DNA of 64,000 bases from Croceicoccus ponticola (GTDB lineage: Bacteria; Pseudomonadota; Alphaproteobacteria; Sphingomonadales; Sphingomonadaceae), in assembly GCF_004004515.1 (NCBI RefSeq), contig NZ_RXOL01000001.1, positions 124,001-188,000 of the forward strand, read 5' to 3'. Below the pieces are notes generated by a model. The model had not been told where the DNA came from, searched no databases, and saw nothing but the letters and a program-made list of their open reading frames with translations. This document shows, in pieces, positions 24,951 through 33,137 of this stretch. Position numbers and translations under genes: made by a program. Within the stretch, counting starts at the first letter, position 1. The number at the start of each line of letters is the position of its first letter.

Positions 24951-25034
24951 CTGTACGCTTGAAGCGGCGGACTTGTTTGCATGGGCCTGTCCTGCGTAAG
25001 TCCGTGACGACAAGAACCGCGAAGGAAGCTGGCG

Positions 25035-26057
25035 ATGGCCAAAAGCGAACGGCAACCCACGATCAACGATGTCGCGCGCGTTGCGGGTGTATCGAAGAAG
25101 ACGGTCAGTCGGGTCATCAACCGTTCGCCGCTGTTGAAAGCCGACACCCGGGAAAAAGTCGAGGCCGCGATCCGCGAACTGGCCTATGTGCCCAATCCGC
25201 AGGCGCGCGCGCTGGCCCTGCGGCGCAATTTCCTGATCGGATTGCTGCACGACAATCCCAACGCGCAGACCGTTCTGAATGTGCAGGAGGGGGTGCTCGA
25301 CGCCATTCGCGATACCGATTTCGCTTTGGTCGTGCGCCCGGTGGATCGCCATTCGCCCCGCATGCTCGACGATATCCGCGACTTCCTCGAAAAACAGCGA
25401 CTGTTCGGTGTACTGATCCTGCCGCCCGTTTCCGAAAACGACGCGCTGGCGGCGCTGTGCCGAGAACTGGGGTGCGGTTACGTGCGCATGGGCTCGGCAC
25501 AGCTCGATCAGGGCGAGAACCTTGTCATGTCGAACGATCGGGATGCGGTGGGGCGCGCCGTCGACTACCTCGTCGAACAGGGTCACCAGCGCATCGGCCT
25601 GATATGCGGACCTGACGGTTTCCGTTCCGCGCTCGAACGTCGCGAAGGGTTCAAGGCCGCGATGAAGCGCCATGGCCTCGATGTTCCCGCAGAAATGATC
25701 GCAGAGGGCAGTTATACCTTTGAATCCGGGATTGCCGCCGCCGAACGGTTGCTGGCCGCGTCGCCCCGCCCGACCGCGATCTTTGCGAGCAACGACGAAA
25801 TGGCCGCTGGCGCGCTGCACGTCGCGCGTCGCGAGGGCATGGCCGTGCCGGACGACCTGTCGCTGGTGGGATTCGACGATTCGCCCATCGCCGCGCATAT
25901 CTGGCCACCCATGACGACGGTTCGCTGGCCGATCCGGGCGATGGCCAAGGCCGCGGCGATGAAGCTGATCGATCCGCTGGAGGCTGGGGCGCAACCCTCG
26001 CAATTCCTGTCCGACCTCGTGGAGCGCAGCTCGGTAGCGCGGATCGAAGGGGCGTGA
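25035..26057 (+). CDS. LacI-family regulator of the pectin locus
   Basis: A 340-residue LacI/GalR protein. The N-terminal helix-turn-helix is canonical (TINDVARVAGVSKKTVSRVI, then NPQARALALRR hinge at residues 50-60). The ligand domain resembles periplasmic sugar-binding proteins, with SNDEMAAGALHVARREGM and LVGFDDSPIAA near residues 245-285. It is placed beside kduI, kduD and kdgK, and the same operator occurs in front of the structural genes. This points to repression relieved by a pectin-breakdown intermediate such as KDG or 5-keto-4-deoxyuronate, as seen for other pectin regulators; the ligand is an inference. Confidence 0.88.
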   Translation: MAKSERQPTINDVARVAGVSKKTVSRVINRSPLLKADTREKVEAAIRELAYVPNPQARALALRRNFLIGLLHDNPNAQTVLNVQEGVLDAIRDTDFALVVRPVDRHSPRMLDDIRDFLEKQRLFGVLILPPVSENDALAALCRELGCGYVRMGSAQLDQGENLVMSNDRDAVGRAVDYLVEQGHQRIGLICGPDGFRSALERREGFKAAMKRHGLDVPAEMIAEGSYTFESGIAAAERLLAASPRPTAIFASNDEMAAGALHVARREGMAVPDDLSLVGFDDSPIAAHIWPPMTTVRWPIRAMAKAAAMKLIDPLEAGAQPSQFLSDLVERSSVARIEGA

Positions 26058-26112
26058 TCGAATTGCCGAACTAGTTGTTGAAACCCGCACCCGTTTCGCG
26101 CTATCGCCATTA

Positions 26113-26128
26113 TGACACCGGTTACCAA
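26113..26128 (+). promoter_or_regulatory. LacI operator before kduI
   Basis: TGACACCGGTTACCAA lies 50 bases upstream of the kduI start and is identical over 16 bases to the site at 30335-30350 before the pectate lyase/esterase pair. It would bring kduI-kduD-kdgK under the adjacent LacI protein. Confidence 0.65.
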
Positions 26129-26178
26129 GGGGCGCCCATCGATGCGCCGATTAGCACGTTTCGAAGGAGCAGGGCCTG

Positions 26179-27015
26179 ATGTTTTGCAAGACTTTCCACG
26201 CCACACATCCGGACATGATGGATTCCGTCACCAATGACGAACTGCGTTCGCGCTATCTGGTGCAGGGCATGTTCCGCGATGGCGAGATCAACCTTAATTA
26301 TTCGCACAACGAACGCTTCGTCATCGGCGGCGTGGTGCCCGGCGCGGCAGCGATCGCCTTGCCGGCGCAGACCGAACCGGCCAGCGCGGCGGGCCGGCCC
26401 TTTCTTGAACGGCGCGAAATGGCGGCCGTGAATATCGGCGGCGACGGTGCAATCACGGTCGATGGTCAGCGGTTCGCGATGAAGAACAAGGAATGCCTGT
26501 ATGTTCCGATGGGTTCGCAGACTGTCGAATTCGAAGGGCAGGGTGCCCGCTTCTACCTCGCCTCGCTGCCTGCGCACAAAACCCTGCCGATCAAGCACAT
26601 CACGCTGGATCAGGCCAATCCGCTGGCGCGCGGCGACCTGCAGAATTCGAACCAGCGCACCATCTATCAGCTGGTCATCCCCGGTGTCTGCGACAGCGCG
26701 CAGCTTCTCCTCGGCCTGACCGTGCTCGACGAAGGGTCGGTATGGAACACGATGCCGCCGCATCTCCACGACCGGCGCAGCGAGATCTACCTTTACTTCG
26801 AACTGCCGACAGAGGCCGATCGCGTCATGCACTACATGGGCGAGCCCGATGAGATGCGGCATCTCGTCATCGCCAACGAAGAAGCGGTCATCAGCCCGCC
26901 GTGGTCGATCCACATGGGGTCTGGCACGAAGAACTACGCCTTCATCTGGGCGATGGGTGGCGAGAACCTCGACTACACCGACATGAACGTCCTCGACATC
27001 TGCCAGCTGAAGTAG
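26179..27015 (+). CDS. kduI: 5-dehydro-4-deoxy-D-glucuronate isomerase
   Basis: A 278-residue cupin-fold enzyme, full length for KduI. It isomerises 5-keto-4-deoxyuronate, released from unsaturated galacturonides, to 2,5-diketo-3-deoxygluconate in the cytoplasm. Diagnostic parts are the start [20 protein letters not shown], the zinc site [15 protein letters not shown] near residue 195 and [18 protein letters not shown] near the end. GAAGGAG precedes the start. The next gene, kduD, follows 25 bases later and performs the next step. Confidence 0.95.
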   Translation: MFCKTFHATHPDMMDSVTNDELRSRYLVQGMFRDGEINLNYSHNERFVIGGVVPGAAAIALPAQTEPASAAGRPFLERREMAAVNIGGDGAITVDGQRFAMKNKECLYVPMGSQTVEFEGQGARFYLASLPAHKTLPIKHITLDQANPLARGDLQNSNQRTIYQLVIPGVCDSAQLLLGLTVLDEGSVWNTMPPHLHDRRSEIYLYFELPTEADRVMHYMGEPDEMRHLVIANEEAVISPPWSIHMGSGTKNYAFIWAMGGENLDYTDMNVLDICQLK

Positions 27016-27040
27016 AACGATCGAGGGGAGGGGAAAGACG

Positions 27041-27808
27041 ATGGGACCATTCGATCTCAGCGGCCGGGTCGCGGTCGTCACCGGCGCGAACACCGGCATA
27101 GGGCAGGGAATCGCCGTTGCTCTGGCCGGGGCGGGCGCCGACATCGCGGCGGTCGGCCGCAGCCCGGCGGACGAGACGGCGGCCATGGTCCGCGCGCTGG
27201 GTCGCCGGTGCGAACTGATTTCAGCCGATCTGTCCAGCATCGCGCCGGTCGGCGAAGTCGTCGATACCGTCGTTTCACGGCTGGGCCGGCTGGACATACT
27301 CGTCAACAATGCCGGGATCATCCGGCGCGACGATGCGCTGGATTTTACCGAAGCCGATTGGGACGCGGTAATCGACACCAACCTGAAATCGCTGTTCTTC
27401 CTGTGCCAGGCCGCCGCGCGTCACATGGTCACGTGGTCCAGCCAGGACGGCGACCGGGCCAAGATCATAAACATCGCATCCATGCTGACCTTTCAGGGCG
27501 GAATCCGCGTGCCCAGCTATACCGCGAGCAAGAGCGGGGTGGGCGGCCTCACCAAATTGCTCGCCAACGAATGGGCGGCCAAGGGCATCAACGTGAACGC
27601 CATTGCGCCGGGTTACATCGCCACCAACAACACCGCCGCGTTGCAGGGCGACGAAACGCGCAACCGGCAAATCGTGGAGCGCATTCCCGAAGGACGCTGG
27701 GGCGCACCGAGCGATATCGGCGGCGCGGCGGTCTTTCTTGCCAGTAGAGCCGCGGACTACGTTCAGGGGCACATCCTTGCCGTCGATGGCGGCTGGCTCG
27801 CCCGATGA
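27041..27808 (+). CDS. kduD: 2-dehydro-3-deoxy-D-gluconate 5-dehydrogenase
   Basis: A 255-residue SDR enzyme. It has TGANTGIGQG at residues 13-22, NNAGIIRRDDAL near 88, MLTFQGGIRVPSYTASKSGV containing the catalytic YTASK, and the KduD-like IAPGYIATNNTAAL. It reduces 2,5-diketo-3-deoxygluconate to KDG with NADH. The IIRR and QGGIRVPSYTASK stretches are typical of KduD rather than general SDRs. The last four bases overlap the kdgK start. Confidence 0.93.
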   Translation: MGPFDLSGRVAVVTGANTGIGQGIAVALAGAGADIAAVGRSPADETAAMVRALGRRCELISADLSSIAPVGEVVDTVVSRLGRLDILVNNAGIIRRDDALDFTEADWDAVIDTNLKSLFFLCQAAARHMVTWSSQDGDRAKIINIASMLTFQGGIRVPSYTASKSGVGGLTKLLANEWAAKGINVNAIAPGYIATNNTAALQGDETRNRQIVERIPEGRWGAPSDIGGAAVFLASRAADYVQGHILAVDGGWLAR

Positions 27809-28872
27809 GCGCGGCAGGGGCAGGGGCAGGGGCAGGGGCAGGGGCAGGGGCAGGGGTAGGGGCCGCACGCCCGGTCGTCTGTTTCGGCGAGATGCTCCTT
27901 CGTCTTTCGCCCGCGGTGGGCACGCCACTGGCCCGCGCGAACGATGTCGCGGTCGCGGTCGGCGGGGCCGAAGCCAACGTCGCGGCCGCACTGGCCAGCC
28001 TTGGCCGCCCAACCCGCATGGTCACCGTTCTGCCCGACAATCCGCTGGGCCGCGCGGCGCGCATGGGCGTGGCGGCGGCGGGTGTCGACATGGCCTTTGC
28101 CGCGACCGGTCCGGGCCGGATGGGCCTGTATTTCTATGAACAGCCCGCCGGGCCCATACCCGGGCGCGTCACGTACGATCGCGGGCACAGCGCCTTTACG
28201 CTTGCCGAACCCGGTGCGCTCGATTTCTCAAGCGCGTTAGAAGGTGCCGCACTGCTGCACATGTCGGGCATAACGCCCGCATTGGGGCCGGGCGGAGTGG
28301 CGCTGGCGCAAGCCGCGCAGGACGCCGCGCTAAGCGCAGGGGTGCCGATCTGCTTTGATGGCAACTATCGCGCCAACTTGTGGGATGCGTGGGACGGAAA
28401 GCCGAGCGAAATCCTGGGACCACTCGTAGAGAACGTGAACGTGCTGATCGGCAGTCACCGCGACATATCGCTGCTATTGGGCGGGACTTTTTCGGGCGAT
28501 GGCCCCGACCGCAGGCGCGAAGCAGCAGAGGCGGCCTTTGCCGCTTTCCCCAAGCTGCAACTGATCGCGTCGACCGCGCGGCATATCGAAACCGGTCAGA
28601 TCCATCGCCTTGCCGCGCGGGTCGACCAGCGGGGCGATCACTTCCAGACGGACGAAGTCCGGATCGAGGCAGTGATCGACCGGATCGGCACGGGCGACGC
28701 ATTTGCCGCAGGGTTGTTGCTGCTATATCTCGAAGGCGCGACCGCACAGGACATGGCGCGATCGGCGCTCGCCATGGCGGTCATGAAACATGGCATTGCA
28801 GGCGACATGATCGCCGCGACCCGCGCCGAACTGGACACGTTCGACATGGGTGCCAGCGACGTGCGGCGATAA
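27805..28872 (+). CDS. kdgK: 2-dehydro-3-deoxygluconokinase with a (Gly-Ala) repeat leader
   Basis: A 355-residue PfkB-family sugar kinase that phosphorylates KDG to KDPG with ATP, the last step of this branch before aldol cleavage. The enzyme proper begins near residue 22 (PVVCFGEMLLRLSPAVGTP) and has GGAEANVAAALASLG near 53 and the anion-hole motif DRIGTGDAFAAG near 292. It is preceded by an unusual leader, Met-Ser-Ala followed by alternating Gly and Ala, encoded by a GGGGCA repeat. ATG 27805 overlaps the kduD stop and no other start lies before the conserved domain. It ends 50 bases before the convergent pectate lyase gene. Confidence 0.92.
   Translation: MSAAGAGAGAGAGAGAGVGAARPVVCFGEMLLRLSPAVGTPLARANDVAVAVGGAEANVAAALASLGRPTRMVTVLPDNPLGRAARMGVAAAGVDMAFAATGPGRMGLYFYEQPAGPIPGRVTYDRGHSAFTLAEPGALDFSSALEGAALLHMSGITPALGPGGVALAQAAQDAALSAGVPICFDGNYRANLWDAWDGKPSEILGPLVENVNVLIGSHRDISLLLGGTFSGDGPDRRREAAEAAFAAFPKLQLIASTARHIETGQIHRLAARVDQRGDHFQTDEVRIEAVIDRIGTGDAFAAGLLLLYLEGATAQDMARSALAMAVMKHGIAGDMIAATRAELDTFDMGASDVRR
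27813..27864 (+). repeat. GGGGCA hexanucleotide tandem repeat inside kdgK
   Basis: Six perfect GGGGCA units (27817-27852) are flanked by degenerate units (GGCA before; GGGGTA and GGGGCC after). In frame it encodes Gly-Ala dipeptides. Each unit is six bases, so changes in copy number keep the frame. The runs of four G at regular spacing could also form a G-quadruplex at the start of the kdgK message. Confidence 0.85.
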
Positions 28873-28877
28873 CGGCA

Positions 28878-28907
28878 ATCGGCGGCAGGACCAATCCTGC
28901 CGCCGAT
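28878..28907. terminator. Bidirectional terminator between kdgK and the pectate lyase gene
   Basis: A perfect 13-base stem, ATCGGCGGCAGGA with TCCTGCCGCCGAT, closes a CCAA loop. It sits in the 49-base gap between two convergent genes and would serve both transcripts. Confidence 0.8.
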
Positions 28908-28921
28908 GCCTTAACCGATCC

Positions 28922-30268
28922 TCAGTTGCTTTTGCGCATGGCGCGGTCGCGGGGGGAAAGATGCTCTTGCGCGCCCTCTTTCTGCCCGGGATACAATGCC
29001 GACTTCGGCGTCATGGTGGCCAGGTTCCAGTCCTTTTCCCGGAACGGTGCGCGGGTTGCCGGGATCGTCGGATAACCGCCGACCTCGTCCTGCGAATCGA
29101 TGACCTCGCCGCGCCCTTCGGCGATGTAGAAGAGCACGCGCACTTCTTCGGCGCCGCGATCCCATGGCCGCGCGCCTGCCGTGGCCAGCAGTGTCGTTTC
29201 GACTTGCGACGACGGCATGATGGCATAGCCCGCGACGTCGGCCAGCGGCTTGGCGGCTTCGATCAGTTTCGCGGTCGTGTCGCCGTAACGGCCAAATGCC
29301 GGAAGCGGATCGCCATGCCGGTCCACCGCGACATTGTCCCGCCCATAATAGGCAAGGTCGCCGACGCCGCCCAGCATCAGGAACGGCAGGCCGCAATCGG
29401 TGCTGTTGCCGCCGCGCATGACATTGCCGATGGCCGTAAGCTCGCCAGTGACGGGCGCGTGCCCGGCCCATTCGAGATCCATCAGGTTGTAGTGCACCGC
29501 GCGATGCTGCGGGTCATAGATGAAGTTGTTGACCATCAGCACTTGCGCGCCGCCCTTTACCAGCGGCGAGCGTTCGACGTTGTGCGCCCAGATGTTGCGG
29601 TCGAAGACGATCCCCGACGTGTTGTCGTGGACGAGCGATCCCTTGGAATGTTCGCCTTTGGGATGGCTCGAATCGGCAAGGCCTTCGGCGGCGAAATTCA
29701 GGCGAAAGGTGATGTTGCGGCTGGTGCCCTTGCGCCATTCGTCGACCGTCTCGCCGGTAAAGCGAGGCCCGCTGGCCGACATGTTTTCATCGACCGCCCA
29801 CATGAAAGTGTTGTTTTCGATGACCACGTCGTGCGCCGAAACGGTGGAGAATGCATCCGCCTCCCACCCGCTGCGCTTCGCCTGCCCCGCATCGCCCGTC
29901 AGGACGCGAAGGTGGCTGATCTTCACATCGTGGGTCCGCACGTCGATCCCGCCGCGCAACAGGGTTATGCCCGGCGACGGCGCAGTCTGGCCGGCGATGG
30001 TCAGGAACGGTTCCGCGATGTTGAGGACCGACCGATCGAGGTCGATTGCGCCGCCCACTTCGAATACGACGATGCGCTTTCCCTTGGCGGCCAGCGCCTC
30101 GGCAAGGCTTCCGGGTCCGTCCTTGGCCAATGTCGTCACGCGGATGATGCGCCCGCCCTTGCCGCCCTGTGTCGGGTCGGCGGGTTCGGCTCGCGCCGAA
30201 AGCGTCGGTGCGACGGCCAGCACGGCGGCTAGCGCAACGGCGGTTCCAGACCCTAATCCCAGTTTCAT
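28922..30268 (-). CDS. Secreted pectate lyase-like protein, polysaccharide lyase family 1 type
   Basis: A 448-residue protein with a clear signal peptide (GTAVALAAVLAVAPTLSARA) and a right-handed parallel beta-helix pattern. It has RIIRVTTLAKDGPGSLAEAL at the N-terminus and the core repeats LTIAGQTAPSPGITLL, VVIENNTFMWAVDEN and IVFDRNIWAHNVERSP. The GSLxEAL/FEVGG start and the AGQTAPS turn are typical of the PL1 group found in marine and sphingomonad pectin loci. It would cut polygalacturonate by beta-elimination in the periplasm or outside. Divergent from the esterase/TRAP operon, with one LacI operator between them. Confidence 0.85.
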   Translation of the reverse strand: MKLGLGSGTAVALAAVLAVAPTLSARAEPADPTQGGKGGRIIRVTTLAKDGPGSLAEALAAKGKRIVVFEVGGAIDLDRSVLNIAEPFLTIAGQTAPSPGITLLRGGIDVRTHDVKISHLRVLTGDAGQAKRSGWEADAFSTVSAHDVVIENNTFMWAVDENMSASGPRFTGETVDEWRKGTSRNITFRLNFAAEGLADSSHPKGEHSKGSLVHDNTSGIVFDRNIWAHNVERSPLVKGGAQVLMVNNFIYDPQHRAVHYNLMDLEWAGHAPVTGELTAIGNVMRGGNSTDCGLPFLMLGGVGDLAYYGRDNVAVDRHGDPLPAFGRYGDTTAKLIEAAKPLADVAGYAIMPSSQVETTLLATAGARPWDRGAEEVRVLFYIAEGRGEVIDSQDEVGGYPTIPATRAPFREKDWNLATMTPKSALYPGQKEGAQEHLSPRDRAMRKSN

Positions 30269-30334
30269 GATTGTCCTCTCCGGTCTTTGTCGCGAGCCTT
30301 CTTGACAGAGCCAAAGATGCGCTGCAAGAGTTTA

Positions 30335-30350
30335 TGACACCGGTTACCAA
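30335..30350 (+). promoter_or_regulatory. LacI operator in the lyase/esterase divergent promoter
   Basis: TGACACCGGTTACCAA, identical to the site before kduI, lies 67 bases upstream of the pectate lyase start and 270 bases before the esterase start. The rest of the 351-base gap shows no convincing gene. Confidence 0.65.
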
Positions 30351-30619
30351 AAACCGGGTCAAGGGTCGGACCGGATGCTGAAAGATACTGTCGCCTGCCT
30401 GTTTCAACCGGAACTCCCTTCGTTGAAGAAGGGGTGGCCGGCATCGCTCCGTGCTGGCGGGAAAACGCTGCCTGGCCCTTTTGGGCGCGCGTTATCAGGC
30501 GTCTGCGGTCAGGAATTTTCGGTTCGGCGCGCCAGTCACCACTGTCGGGCGGGCGGAATGGCAAGCTCCCTCTTGCATCGTTCCGCCTTGTCCAACGGCA
30601 CGGGAGCGCGACAGGGGCG

Positions 30620-31645
30620 ATGAGCATGGATCGCCGATCCCTGCTTGCCCTTGCCAGCGCTCTCGTGCCGGTCGGGATTGCCGCTGAAGCCCGGGGGCAG
30701 ACGTTTTCTTCCGCGACACGGGAAAACAGTCTGTCTCCGGGTGTGGCCTTTGTCGGTGCCTCGGCCGATCCGGCGGAAACGATCAGGCTCTGGTCGTCGG
30801 GCGCGCCCGGCATGCCGGCAAATCGGCTCCGCGAAATGCTCGTCGAACGTTCTGCCGATCCCGGTGCGCCCGATCGCGCGATTGCCGGCATTTCCGATCC
30901 GCGCATGGCCGTGTTTCGCCCGCATTGTTCCAATGGCGCGGCCGTGCTCATCATGCCGGGCGGCGGCTATCGCCACGTCGTCGTCGACAAGGAAGGTTAC
31001 GAGATGGCCCGCTGGCTGGCGGACCGGGGTTTCACGGCGTTCGTGCTGTTCTATCGCCTGCCCGGTGACGGCTGGACCGACGGCGCCGATGTCAGCCTGA
31101 CCGATGCGCAGCGGGCGATGCGCCTGATCCGCCAGCGGCACGCCGAATTCGCGATAAAGCCCGACCGGATCGCGGCCATTGGCTTTTCGGCGGGCGGGCA
31201 CTTGTGTGCCGACCTAGCGACCCGCTTCGGCACCCGTATTCAGTGCACCGATGACGAACTCGATGCCCTGACGGCGCGGCCATGCTGCGCTGCGGCCATA
31301 TACCCGGTCGTTTCGATGAGCTTGCCCGATGCCCATCGCGGTTCGCGCGAAAGATTGCTTGGCCCCGCGCCTTCGCCAGAGCGCGAACGAAAGCATTCAC
31401 CCCATCGCAACGTGCCGGCCGATGCGCCGCCGTTCTTCATCCTGCATGCCGAGGACGACCCGGCCGTGCCCGTCGCCAACGCGCTTTTGTTGCGCGCCGC
31501 ATTGAAAGATCGCGGCGTGCATGTCGATACGCATCTGTTCGCGCGTGGCGGACACGGTTTCGGCCTGCGCAAGGCGGCGGGACTGCCGGTTGCGGCATGG
31601 CCCGATCTCTGGCGCGAATGGGCGCGAGGCATCGATTTGATATGA
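30620..31645 (+). CDS. Exported alpha/beta hydrolase, probable pectin/sugar acetylesterase
   Basis: A 341-residue protein of the BD-FAE/xylan-esterase-like alpha/beta hydrolase group. The N-terminus (MDRRSLLALASALVPVGIAA) looks like a Tat-type signal with twin arginine. The oxyanion region is IMPGGGYRHV, the nucleophile elbow GFSAGGHL near residue 192, the acid Asp in LHAEDDPAVP near 280 and the His in ARGGHGFGL near 312, so the triad is complete. In this locus it probably removes acetyl groups from pectin fragments. The start at 30620 has AGGGG upstream, and the stop overlaps the TRAP receptor start (ATGA). Confidence 0.8.
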   Translation: MSMDRRSLLALASALVPVGIAAEARGQTFSSATRENSLSPGVAFVGASADPAETIRLWSSGAPGMPANRLREMLVERSADPGAPDRAIAGISDPRMAVFRPHCSNGAAVLIMPGGGYRHVVVDKEGYEMARWLADRGFTAFVLFYRLPGDGWTDGADVSLTDAQRAMRLIRQRHAEFAIKPDRIAAIGFSAGGHLCADLATRFGTRIQCTDDELDALTARPCCAAAIYPVVSMSLPDAHRGSRERLLGPAPSPERERKHSPHRNVPADAPPFFILHAEDDPAVPVANALLLRAALKDRGVHVDTHLFARGGHGFGLRKAAGLPVAAWPDLWREWARGIDLI

Positions 31646-32673
31646 CCGGAATGGAAACTGGGATGCGGAACATGGCAGGCAGCGGTTTTTCGCGGCGCAA
31701 GCTGTTGGCTGGGTCGATCGCGCTTTCGGCGTCGATGCTGGCGGGTTGCGAGCGGCGGATGTCGGGGCTGTTGACCAGCGCCGATGCCCATCCGGGCGAT
31801 TACCCGACGGTCCAGGCGGTGGAATTCATCGGTCGTTACTTGTCCGACCGCACCGGCGGGCGGCTTGGTGTAAAGGTCTATGCCGGCGGCCAGTTAGGGA
31901 GCGAGACCGATACGCTGGAAATCGCCAGCTTTGGAGGGCTCGACCTGACCCGGGTAAATTTCGCGCCGCTCAATTCCATCGAGCCTATGACGCTGCCGTT
32001 TTCGCTGCCGTTCCTGTTCCAATCGGTCGACCACATGCGCAAGGTCGTGGACAGCCCGCTGGGCGACGAAGTGCTCGCCTCGCTCGAAAGCCACGATCTC
32101 ATCGGTCTTGCCATATACGATTCGGGCGCGCGTAGTTTCTACAACACGCGCGGGCCGATCCGTTCGCCCGCCGACATGAAGGGACTGAAACTGCGCGTGC
32201 CGCAGTCGGATCTTTATGTCGCCATGGTCAACGCGCTGGGCGCCAATGCCGTGCCGATCCCGCTGAACGAAGTTTATCAGGCATTGCAACAGGGGGTGAT
32301 CGACGGGGCGGAAAACAACTGGCCGTCATTTGTCACAGCGCGCCATTACGAAGTGGCGAAATACTATAGCCTGACGCATCATCTTCTCACGCCGGAGGCT
32401 CTGGTGATGAGCAAGCAGCGGTATACCCGACTGTCCCCGTCCGACCGAACGCTGGTGCGCGAGGCGGCAAGGGCGTCCGTGCCTTTCATGCGGCAGAAAT
32501 GGGATGCCAAGGTGGATCAGGCGAAGCGGGACTTCGCAAGTTCGCCGGGTGAGGTAAATACGGTGGATACCGCGCCGTTCGCCGCCCTGATGCGTCCGGT
32601 CTGGGAGGCTTTCATCACTTCACCGCGCCAGCGCGCCGTCGTCGAACGGACAATCGCGATGGGAGAAGCATGA
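31642..32673 (+). CDS. TRAP transporter periplasmic solute receptor (DctP family)
   Basis: A 343-residue DctP-type binding protein. The N-terminus combines twin arginine (SRRKLLAGSIALSASML) with a lipobox LAGC, so it may be a Tat-exported lipoprotein. The mature part has GGRLGVKVYAGGQLGSE, the central motif MKGLKLRVPQSDLYVAMVNA with the arginine that binds a substrate carboxylate, and QALQQGVIDGAENNW near residue 220. It would bind an acidic sugar, probably an unsaturated galacturonide or its keto product, for uptake by DctQM encoded next. A downstream ATG at 31663 is possible. Confidence 0.9.
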   Translation: MTGMETGMRNMAGSGFSRRKLLAGSIALSASMLAGCERRMSGLLTSADAHPGDYPTVQAVEFIGRYLSDRTGGRLGVKVYAGGQLGSETDTLEIASFGGLDLTRVNFAPLNSIEPMTLPFSLPFLFQSVDHMRKVVDSPLGDEVLASLESHDLIGLAIYDSGARSFYNTRGPIRSPADMKGLKLRVPQSDLYVAMVNALGANAVPIPLNEVYQALQQGVIDGAENNWPSFVTARHYEVAKYYSLTHHLLTPEALVMSKQRYTRLSPSDRTLVREAARASVPFMRQKWDAKVDQAKRDFASSPGEVNTVDTAPFAALMRPVWEAFITSPRQRAVVERTIAMGEA

Positions 32674-33137
32674 TGGCCAAGGCAATTGCAGCCATGCTGA
32701 TACGGATCGGATCGGTCGGGTTGATCGCCATGGTGGCGATCGTCGGATGGCAGGTGTTCGGTCGTTACGTGCTCAGCAGCAGTCCGTCGTGGACCGAACA
32801 GGCGTCGCTGGTGCTGATGATCTGGTACGTGATGCTGGCGTCGGCGGCGGGCGTTTACGAAGGGTTTCATATCCGCATCGTATTGCTCGAAGAACGCCTG
32901 GGCGGGCGGGCCAAGCCGGTGCGGCAGGTCGTCGCGCTGATCGTCATGGTGCTGGGCCTCGTCCTGCTGGTCTACGGTGCTCAGCTGTGCTGGATCGTGC
33001 GCGGCAATGTCATCCCGTCACTCGATCTCAGCCGGGCGGTCGCCTATGTTCCGCTGCCGATTGCCGGCGCGCTGATCGCCCTGTTCGCTTTGCCCCAGAT
33101 AATCTCGGGCGACATCATCGATCGGGAGGCGGTGTAA
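32670..33137 (+). CDS. TRAP transporter small membrane subunit (DctQ family)
   Basis: A 155-residue inner-membrane protein with four hydrophobic helices. The family signature GRYVLSSSPSWTEQASLVLM is near residue 30, where a Trp-Thr-Glu-Glu-like motif is usual in DctQ. It joins the large subunit DctM to form the sodium-driven translocator. It overlaps both neighbours (ATGA at its start, TAATG at its end), as is normal for dctPQM. Confidence 0.9.
   Translation: MMAKAIAAMLIRIGSVGLIAMVAIVGWQVFGRYVLSSSPSWTEQASLVLMIWYVMLASAAGVYEGFHIRIVLLEERLGGRAKPVRQVVALIVMVLGLVLLVYGAQLCWIVRGNVIPSLDLSRAVAYVPLPIAGALIALFALPQIISGDIIDREAV

Noticed and set aside
24868-25034. The hydratase gene as the tail of the HyuAB/BKACE operon
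   Set aside because: It is on the opposite strand, separated from that operon by a terminator and a pseudogene, and shares its control region with the pectin LacI gene.
27813-27864. CRISPR-like or transposon repeat
   Set aside because: It is a simple six-base tandem repeat in frame within a coding region, without spacers or inverted ends.
30375-30623. 82-codon frame ending at the esterase start
   Set aside because: It lies in the divergent promoter region with low-complexity Ser/Arg/Gly content and no ribosome site or similarity.
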